From Sistotremastrum niveocremeum HHB9708 (taxonomy: Eukaryota; Basidiomycota; Agaricomycetes; Sistotremastrales; Sistotremastraceae), in assembly GCA_001630475.1 (NCBI GenBank), contig KV419409.1:616360-680359 (forward strand): DNA of 64,000 nucleotides. The letters run 5' to 3'. Made by a program: the position numbers and the translations under genes. Below the pieces are notes generated by a model, which had not been told where the DNA came from, searched no databases, and saw only the letters and a list, made by a program, of their open reading frames with translations. Positions 56,575-64,000 of this stretch are shown in pieces (within the stretch, counting starts at the first letter, position 1; every line of letters starts with the position of its first letter).

Positions 56575-57340
56575 ATGTTTGAATTGAGAGTTGTGTATGC
56601 GATAGGTATTGTATGGAATGTATCATTAGGGAAAATTTATCTTGGAATTTCTTCGTTTTCTCGAAGTCTTCGGGTGGAGCGAATTTTTCGCGTGCGTTGG
56701 GAGGTCATCGTTTGCAAAGAATTCTACCGTATTGTTCAACTTGAAGATGTATTGGAGCTCGGTGCTTTTCTTGTCTGTGACTAGTATGACTCGATATCGA
56801 ATTATGCAGGGCGAGATGGATAGCGGTCGTGGAGTCATGGCATTGATAACAGATTTATTACAGATGTTTTCGCGGTAATTATCCTAAGTCGGAAGAATGA
56901 TACCACCAGATTCAAATGAGGAGGGAACAAAATTTGTTGACTCGAGGAAAGTGATGTGGACGAATCAATATCGGACGAAAGGCCAAGATGCATATGGAGC
57001 GGGAACGATAGAGAGATGGGGAGTGTGTGTCATACATGTAGCTTACCACGACAATATTAATGGGGATACAAATGATCTATACACAGATAGCTCTTGTGGG
57101 AGGGAGAAGAATTATCAAACTGTGCGACTGAGAAAGTAAGGTAGAACGTATAAATTGAGGAGAGGAGAGGAACAAATAATCCGCTCGAGCTTTGTGACGA
57201 GGGCTGTTTTCGTCTATGACAAAAGACTGACATCGGGGCTATGCAAGCTTGCAGTCAGAAAATTGTCAAGGCTGGAGCCCGGACATAGGAGAGACGCACG
57301 TAGTGCTGAATATTGTTTGGTTGTCAAGGATCGCGCGTGC
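56575..57340. other. Convergent spacer
   Basis: About 770 bp; 3' flanks of the hydratase gene and of pseudogene G10. Nothing seen. Confidence 0.5.
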
Positions 57341-59056
57341 TCAATAATTCACGACGCACAACCCGAAATCGGTCCATATCAACGCGAACCCGTAGATATC
57401 ATCAACGCCAACAATAACGCAGCGTTTGCACTTTCGCAACCAATCCGGAAGACCCAGCTTAGTTTCTCGTATTTGTGAACCTGGATATTCGGTGCTTTCG
57501 TAGGGTGGAAAGATAAAGCGTACATCATCATGACGTTCGCCCTTGTCGGGATAATAATCGGAGAGATCTGAGCTCTGATAATCTTCTAGGAGCGCAAGAA
57601 CTTTATCACCACGTGAGGTTTTGAAAGCAGTGAATTCGCGTATCACTGAACAGTAGCCATGATCCTTGAACGACAGGCTAGAATCTGCGAGAGATAGAGA
57701 TATTGAGCAGATTGAAGTAGTGTTTGAAAGTCCAGTCCACGTGACTGCAGGCAACCGCAGGTCGTGGTGGGGTCGTGACTGGACTGCAGTTGCCGGTCAT
57801 CTGGATTTCTGAAAATCAGGCAACTGGCAACTGCAGTCATGACCAGTCGCAACCGTGGTCGCAACCGAGGACCCTTAAGGGCCCTCAGACAGGGTGTTCC
57901 CAGGGTATTTTGGGTCTCAAGTGACCATTTATGGTCATGTATTCATCAAATATGGTACCATATGGTGTTCCTATGTGTTAATACACACTATATGACCACT
58001 AATAAGACTCAAAAACAATATATAAATGAATAAAATAATGGTTTATGCCAGTTATGACCTCAGTTGCTGGCCATGACTGGTCAGGCAACTGGTCTTTTTG
58101 TGACTGGTTGCCAGACCCTGCAACCGGTCGCAGTTGCCAGTCATGCAAAATTTTGACAGGCAACCGGACCGGCAGTTACCAGTCATGGGCAAAAAGTGAA
58201 AAAGTCCAGTCGCAACCGGACTTTCAAACTCTAGATTGAAGGGGGGTCTTCAGGTGCGCATTCCAGCAAGAACACCATGTCGAAGGTGCCGGATGTATCT
58301 CTTTTACTCCTGGATATAGAGATAACTACTTTGTTGCGGCATTCTGGAAAATTCTCAACGAGCTGTGTTGTTGATTTGTCAATCTGCTTCCAAGCTTCAT
58401 GAGGGTTATTTCCGGAGAGTAGGAGTTCGTCCATATGGGGTAGAATTTCAATCCATATGCCTTCCGAATAGGCATAGAATTGAAGGATCAAGTCAGGGCG
58501 ACTTGGATGAATGTCGAATCTTAGGAGATTGGTACTCTGACGAATGAATTATGAGTTCGACGGACATCATTGGCAGAGATAATCAAAACGCACATTGAAG
58601 AAGAATTGGATTTTTTTCTCAGTGTTCCAGTCGACAACGCTGATGCCTGCTCCGTCAAATAGAGCAACATAACAATCCCGAAGAGTTAAAGTGTAGCATT
58701 CTCCGAAATTCTCGGGAAGGTCCACTTCTGCAAGCTTCTTGATTCTCAATTTCTCTTTATTCCGGACTGTGACGGTGTACCGGAGATCATACACCAATGT
58801 CTTCTTCTTCCTATATCTGTTGTCAAAAGAACTCCGGAATTCCAAAAATAAGGACGTACATAGACATTTTATCTTTAACGACTATTGCGAGTGTCGTCCT
58901 TCCTCCATTGTCTTCACTCGTCCATTCTATGGCTTTTAGGTCTCCATCGTACCGTATTTCGGGCATAGAAACCTTTCCATCGATCGTGTAAAATTTAATG
59001 AGATGCAGGAAGTATGCAACAACAATGCGCCCTCCTGTATGGCCAGCCCAGCGTTG
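57341..59056 (-). pseudogene. G10: truncated F-box family pseudogene split by a hAT-like element
   Basis: Remnant of a G9-like gene on the minus strand. It begins abruptly near 59056 inside the PGGRI region (GGRIVVAYFLHLIKFYTIDG), so the F-box exon and about 130 N-terminal residues are missing. The next family intron is present with a good donor (GTACGT) and CAACAG acceptor (about 58811-58857), followed by KKTLVYDLRYTVTVRNKEKL, CYVALFDGAGISVVDW and, after another intron, FDIHPSRPDLILQF. The frame then meets APEDPPSI at 58234, where a 516-bp element interrupts it. Across the element the frame resumes at CSISLSLADSSLSFKDHGYC and runs intact to the terminal FGLCVVNY. Apart from truncation and insertion there are no obvious stops, so decay is recent. 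It is too broken at its 5' end to make the family protein. Confidence 0.88.
57718..58233. mobile_element. hAT-type non-autonomous element (516 bp) with 8-bp target duplication
   Basis: Terminal inverted repeats TAGTGTTTGAAAGTCC (left) and TAGAGTTTGAAAGTCC (right, read inward) fit the hAT terminal pattern YARNG. The element is flanked by a perfect 8-bp duplication GATTGAAG at 57710-57717 and 58234-58241, the hAT target size. Subterminal regions are crowded with CAGTTGCC/GGCAACYG and CAGTCATGAC words in both orientations, as expected of hAT transposase-binding sites. The AT-rich middle has no coding capacity. It sits within the last exon of pseudogene G10, replacing nothing; removal of the element and one duplication copy would leave a continuous frame. 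Confidence 0.9.
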
Positions 59057-60077
59057 CATAAATCATCAAGAAGGTCAATTTTCCAGAAGATCTCAGATTT
59101 CAGGCTGTTTTGTCAGATCTTTCATCATTTTTGGATCTTTTCACCTGTTTTGGCAGATCTTTGCAGCAGTTTGGTGTTCTTTCTTGAGAAGATGTTTTCT
59201 CATTTCACTTCTGGACATGTTTTGCAGAAGATGCTTGCAAAAAACGTACTTTTGCTGAAGATGCTCTTGCACAGCTTGCAGGTAGCCTGAAGATCTTTTC
59301 TGGACTCTGCCAAACTAAACATGATTACTAAAAGATGTTTCCATGTTTCTCAACATGTTTTCACTTCCCATTCACAGCAATCACAGTGTATTGCAATGTC
59401 TATTTTCTTTTCTGAAACATCTTTCTCTCTCGTTAAGGATCTTTACTCGGACTATTTTTCAGATGATCTTGCCACCACATGATCTTTCCTTCCATGTTTT
59501 CTTCTTGCCAAGTAAATGGGACAACACCACGTGCGTGTCACCTTGGTGCCTGACCACACATGACAACCAGAGCACATGACCTCTGCGCGATCATGTGATC
59601 CAGTGACATCACCTCCGAGACAGGCCGGCCTAACGTTCCTCGGAGTTTGAACTGCCTTCATTGTTCTGCAGGACCAATTCTTAGACCGAGTGCAATTGTT
59701 CAGATCTTTGTTCAGTGAGCTCGGGGGCTGGTGGACCTTCACTAACCTATGTTTGGACTCTAACACTGTATGCCTGGCATATTTCCTTCAACAAGGCCTT
59801 GTAAAAGTTAGAGGAAAGCTGGTTGTGACAAAATTAGATTAAATCTCCGCTTGAAAACAGACAGGGTCATACGGGTCTCCGGGTCTCAGAAGCCCCCTTT
59901 GGTACTCTTCTCTCCCCTTCGCCTTGTTCCCCAGAAGGAAGTCTCTGCGCGCCAATGTCAGTCCTCTCGCGTGCCCTCTGCTCTTGCAAGGCAGCCAGTT
60001 GTCCTTTCAAAGCCCTTGGCAAAGTATGCCCGATATTCGGATCCCCGAGACCGGACCTAGTCTTGAGTAAAGAGACG
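59057..60077. repeat. Repeat-like block at the broken end of G10, possibly LTR-derived
   Basis: Non-coding sequence that starts exactly where G10 homology ends. It is dense in related words (AGATCTTT, AGATGTTTTC, AGATGCT, CATGTTTTC) between about 59075 and 59480, then becomes more balanced. GGTTGTGACA near 59820, followed by an A/T-rich spacer, resembles the 3' end of a gypsy LTR, but I cannot find a matching TG start, primer site or second copy. The last ~230 bases are the upstream region of the next gene. Confidence 0.35.
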
Positions 60078-62502
60078 ATGGCCGAGTGGTTAAGCTCCAC
60101 GTGTAAATTCTGCGGCGACCTGGGCTTTGATCATGTTAATGCTTGGATGCTAGAGGTAGGCATGTGAACTCGTGATGCATCCTTCTAATCATTTTCAGGA
60201 TGAGCCTGCTCCCTCCTCCGCAAGCGCTTTGCCGGCTTCGCACTTGGCCAGTTCAGCTACTCTAGGCACACCAGCTCCGCCTCCACCCTATGCCGCACAA
60301 GCGCCTGGGGCCGTTGCCGTTGCTCCTGGTCTCTTTGCGGATGCTGCTGATCGTCGTCAAGCTGCAGTCGAGCAGGTGTTGACAGCAAGGAATGTGGAGA
60401 ATCAGTATGCTCATCTGGCAGCGGTGAGTCAAGTGCTTATGTGGCTGCCAATGGTCTCACGTACCCCAGTTCATGAATAATGTTGAGCCGACCACGAAGA
60501 GGGGCTCTGGTTCCAAGCAGCAGGGACCTAAGAAGAAAGCCAAGGTTGAGGGCGGCGACGTCACCACAGTCTGCTTGGTTCTCCTACCAGATACCGATCA
60601 TGTGAACGCCGCGCAGGGTCGTGTCATGGTGCATGCAGGGTCAAGGAATACAAAGCTATTGGCCATTTATCGGGAGAGATCGAAGATGGATGATCCCACG
60701 GACGCACCTTTTGGACGGACCAAGCCTGGTTATACCGCGCCATCGGTCAACTTGTGAGTTCCAGCACCGTGTTATTACCCATGCTAATGAGTGATCAGGT
60801 TGGCAAAGTTGGCCGAGCTTGGGCTCTGCGTTATGCTCAAGGTTCGAAAGACGGATCAGCCAGAAGATATTCATAGGAAGATCAAGCATGCCTTTAAGCA
60901 CGTGGCTTTGTTTCCAAAGGAGGAGGTGGTGGGCTATCGGATCTTGCAGGCTGAAGACACTTCCCAAGGCCGTCCTAGGGTGTTGACCTATTACGAACCG
61001 GCGGATCCCAATGTAGCGTTGGTCGAGCCTATTACAGGCAACGCGCTATCTTTGTGAGTCATCCGTAATGCTAAGCGTACTTGAGACTCACATATTTATA
61101 GAGTTGGCAGACGGGTTCACGAAGCGCCCGGTGAGATGAAGTATGAGCTGATAGCCTTCCTCGCCATGAAGGCCACATATCCCAACATCCCGTGGCACTA
61201 CCGCGGGAATTTCGTATTTCTGACACCGGAGGATGTTGTTCTATACACCAGACAACGCAAGGGCAAGGCTAGAAGGCGTGACGTCACCCCCGAGAATGCC
61301 GAATGGGAGCATGACGTCATCGGGACTCTGGTGCAGAGAGTGAGCAGGAGGAGAGTGAGCATGAGACGTTGGCTAACCCAGAGGGTGAATACATCGGCGC
61401 GTGGAATCCAGCGCAATCTTCTGGTCCCCCTTCTACGCGCGCGTCAACCCGGGCTAGCGGTTCTACCGCAGTGACCACAGTGACCACTTCGACTACTCCC
61501 AGCGAGTTTCTGTCTGATGAAGCGGTGAGGATGGCTCTCATGTTGTTTTATGCTTGCGCTGACCCACGTCTTAAGATCTTCAAGAAGTGGGGAGTGGACG
61601 CACCTGTTCCGCTGGACAACAAGGTTTGTTAGAAATTGTCAAACTGGAGTCATGCCGAGTTAACTCACCGAACAGTGGCGAGAGAATGCTGCACTCCGAG
61701 ATATTGAGCACCGCGACTGGATCTCCCGAGACGATGAAGAGAATGCTCGCAACAAGGCTGTATTTGCCGCGGAAGCATGCTGCACCATCGCATTGGTGTC
61801 AAATATTCGATACTGCGAGGGGTCTAAGATATTTGTTAGTGCGGTTACCTAACGTCTTCACTGCGGCGGTACTAACAGCGGCTTCAGCATGAGCGATCCG
61901 TGATCTATGCCAGTCTTGAGGCATTGTACTATGCCGCTCAATATGCCGCTCGACAGATCGCATTCGGCGATGGGAACTTCAACGCCCTCCGTAAAGGGCT
62001 GCGTACTTTTGACGAGTTCCTGGAGGCGATTCCCATCCAGGATATTGCACCCATCCCTGGTTCGGAGGAGGAGTTCGAGGCCTTTAGTAATGCGATCTAT
62101 TTCGGAGACGCTGCTCGGCCAGGCCTGCGAGAGCATGTGGAAGTGATGCAGAAGGGGATCGAGGTGTTTGGGAGGCCCTGGCAGAAAGCAGAAGAGGTCT
62201 CTTACGAACGCGCGATTGCGATGAGGTCTCAACTGGCCACTCGTTTAGGAGCCATACGGTCGGTGGTATCCATGTTCAAACTGAGCTCTCTGATGACACA
62301 TGATGGCAAACCTGCGAGAGTGTACTTGGATCCGGAACCCTGCTCAACTAAGGTTGCCCACGGGTTGAGAGTCACCCGGGTACCCGTTGCAGGTACCCGC
62401 CAAGACCAGGTACCCGCCATACTGGGTACCTGCCACAGCCAAACCCGGCGGATACGGGTTTGGATTCTTGAGACGACGGGTTACCCGCCGTACCCGCGAT
62501 AA
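60078..62502 (+). CDS. Unidentified eight-exon gene, 3' end merged with a transposon-like sequence
   Basis: Exons: 60078-60155, 60199-60423, 60470-60753, 60799-61053, 61102-61277, 61337-61623, 61676-61834 and 61888-62502, giving 692 aa. All phases close; introns are 43-59 nt. The N-terminus has a CxxC (MAEWLSSTCKFCGDLGFDHV), then an Ala/Pro-rich part (TPAPPPPYAAQAPGAV), a basic patch (GPKKKAKVEGG, nuclear-signal-like), a compact region (VTTVCLVLLPDTDHV, HRKIKHAFKHVALFPKEEVV, PNIPWHYRGNFVFLTPEDVV) and a helical C-terminal part (VIYASLEALYYAAQYAARQI). I recognise no family. The gene could be a host gene or a product of a repeated element, given the repeat-rich surroundings. From about 62349 the frame runs through GGTACCC-rich sequence typical of a hAT end, so the last ~50 residues are probably not original. 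The intron 61278-61336 is inferred because the uninterrupted frame loses the downstream reading phase. Confidence 0.55.
62349..62500. mobile_element. hAT-like terminal fragment, rich in GGTACCC repeats
   Basis: Starts TAAGGTTGCCCACGGGTTGA, fitting the hAT end pattern YARNG followed by the GGTTGCC...ACGGGT sequence common at hAT ends. It then contains repeated GGGTACCC, GGTACCTGCC, CGGGTTTGG and GGGTTACCC words in both orientations. The opposite terminus is not found before the window ends, so it is a fragment or a long element whose other end lies outside. Confidence 0.5.
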
Positions 62503-63530
62503 TCAATATATATATTATTTTTAGGTTAAATCGATAATATATTTGGTCATCATCATCGATCATCACGTGGTGTTTTGTTCGTAATCGACATGACTCCGCA
62601 GTCATCGCTCGTCGATCAGTTCGTGGGCGCCTATTCAGCACAGCTGCTGCTGCATCATCAAGATTCACCTCGCCATCGTCGATCGACATAATATTCTACT
62701 GTATCTCTTGTCCCTATCACAGAGTCGCAAAATCCCATTCCATCTACCTTCTTCATTATGACCATCGATGGAACTCGCTCGCGTTACCCCAAGCTATCCT
62801 GCGTCACTTTTGTGACTTTCGTCGGCGCGTCAATGATCCTCCTTCGCGTCTCTCATCTCAATATCGGGACTCTGGAGCTGAATAGTGGGAGCAGACGATC
62901 ATCATCATTGCAGGTCCATGTTATATCTTCGTGTGTTTTGATTCGTCGTTTCATTTCTTATACTGACTCAAAACCTTACTACCATCGGCCCGTCATCGAC
63001 CATGCTCTCTCCCATCATCCACAACGCTCTCTCCCGTCTCTCCCGTCTCTTCATTGGTCTCTCCTCGTCCAACGCGTCCGTTTCTCTTTGAAATCACCCC
63101 TGTCCTTCGATCGTCAACGCCTCGCCGATGACACCTCAAGTTGCCACTTTCGCCACAATACCAAGTTCGACTCTTGAACCGACCCTCATCCTCGCCTGCC
63201 TCGACCATATCCAGTTTCCTTGACTGTTCTCACCCACAAGACTCGGATGTGTGCGTGACGCAGAATCATAGCTAAAACCTATATCTGTATACAGATTCAT
63301 GGCCACGAGGGTCAGACCATGTAGATAAGTTGATGACCACATATTTTATAAGGACATTTATTTCATGTAGATATTGTTAAGTACATGAAATTTCGGAAAA
63401 ATATTGAATATAATGCGGAATTTCTTGGGATTTACGTAGCTCAGTAACGGCTGCTCCGTTTGGGCTGATTCTTGTCACGTTGTGATCAGGGAAAGAAGCA
63501 GACCCTGATGAGACCCTGCCAAGAGACCCT
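62503..63530. other. Spacer, no supported gene
   Basis: AT-rich at first (possible continuation of the hAT-like element), then CT-rich around 62990-63110. A 139-codon plus-strand frame (62758-63177) looks like read-through of low-complexity sequence and is not called. Confidence 0.4.
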
Positions 63531-63790
63531 GAGCCAAACAAATGCAAACATCAGGGTCCCAGGAGACCCCAGGCACCATTTTTTGACGCCGTTTCAACCG
63601 TGACAGTCACAGGGTGCGCTTCTGAACAAACAAATACAAACAAAGCAGGAAAAAGACCCACTGGGGGTTATTTTGCGCTGGGAACGCAATGGTGAGGGTC
63701 TCAGGGTCCAGAACCAAACAATACCAAACATTTGGACCCCAGGACCCACCAGGCACCAAATTTTGAGCTCTTTTCAATGGTGCTGCCCAT
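63531..63790. repeat. Degenerate tandem repeat, about 90-bp period
   Basis: Three related units begin at about 63531 (GAGCCAAACAAATGCAAACA), 63623 (TGAACAAACAAATACAAACA) and 63711 (GAACCAAACAATACCAAACA). Units 1 and 3 also share CAGGCACCAwwTTTTGA and TTTCAAyCGTG-like tails. AGACCC/GGGTCT and CAGGGTCC words surround them. Probably part of a transposon or subtelomere-type repeat extending past the window edge. Confidence 0.5.
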
Positions 63791-64000
63791 TTTAGGTAAT
63801 TCTCAGGGTCCAGGTTCATTGGGCCCCCAAATGGGGTAAAAGGGCTCAATTCTGGAAGCTCTCAGTCAGGGCTATCCAACGGTGAACATATCAGGCCAAA
63901 TTAGGTAATATGCTACCTGGTCACCCCAGCTGCCCAATTCTGGCCCATCCCTGCTATTCACAGCACTTCAGGGCTGTCCCAGAACTGTTGGGGTATGTTT

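Noticed and set aside
60071-60105. tRNA-Ser/Leu-like start (GACGATGGCCGAGTGGTTAAG)
   Set aside because: Only the A-box half matches. No anticodon stem, variable arm or GGTTCGAATCC box B follows, and the same bases encode the phase-consistent first exon MAEWLSS of the eight-exon gene.

Overview
The window looks like draft assembly of an Agaricomycetes (mushroom-forming basidiomycete) genome. Genes are split by many short GT-AG introns, mostly 45-70 nt. It encodes a DUF6533-type membrane protein (a family I know from Agaricomycetes), a GH18 chitinase with a CBM5/12 tail, a Yck-type casein kinase 1 and a peroxisomal hydratase-2. One 255-base run of N marks an assembly gap. I do not assign a species.

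The dominant content is a dispersed array of ten related F-box genes or gene remnants, called G1-G10 here. G1-G4 lie on the minus strand between 3.7 and 19.8 kb. G5-G9 lie on the plus strand between 34.6 and 50.0 kb. G10, a wrecked copy on the minus strand, lies at 57.3-59.1 kb. In the nine copies with a preserved start, a first exon of about 28-45 codons carries the F-box, followed by a phase-0 intron right after the box. The remaining ~420-480 residues contain a recurring 'DDY(I/L)V' strand, a 'GPL/PYL...I..W....T' strand and, in most copies, a C-terminal 'GRL...LHILQY' signature. Four subfamilies are visible: G1/G2/G3, G4/G7, G5/G6 and G8/G9/G10. Four copies are damaged in different ways: G4 by a C-terminal frameshift, G5 by a 2-nt deletion, G7 by an in-frame TAG, and G10 by loss of its N-terminus plus a hAT-like insertion. 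This is a birth-and-death family of putative SCF substrate receptors.

Layout: 0-3.6 kb holds a partial low-complexity gene and a small secreted protein. 3.7-19.8 kb holds G1, a single-pass membrane protein with an SH3-like tail, a first MITE, a C2-domain Fic1/Inn1-like gene, G2, G3, an acidic Ser/Pro-rich protein and G4. 20-30.5 kb holds the chitinase, a Frag1/DRAM/Sfk1 membrane protein and a DsbA/FrnE-like oxidoreductase, with long empty spacers. 34.6-50 kb holds G5, G6, casein kinase 1, G7, a second MITE, G8, the gap and G9. 51-56.6 kb holds the 13-exon DUF6533 gene and the MaoC hydratase with a 6-nt microexon. 57-64 kb is rich in repeats: G10 with its hAT-like element, an LTR-like block, an unidentified eight-exon gene whose 3' end runs into another hAT-like end, and tandem repeats at the right edge.

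Mobile DNA is unusually legible. Two copies (737 and 754 bp, opposite orientation) of one Mutator-like MITE each have perfect 9-bp target duplications. A 516-bp hAT-type element has a perfect 8-bp duplication and sits inside a G10 exon. All exon structures below were assembled by eye from splice signals, reading-frame continuity and comparison among paralogues in the window.
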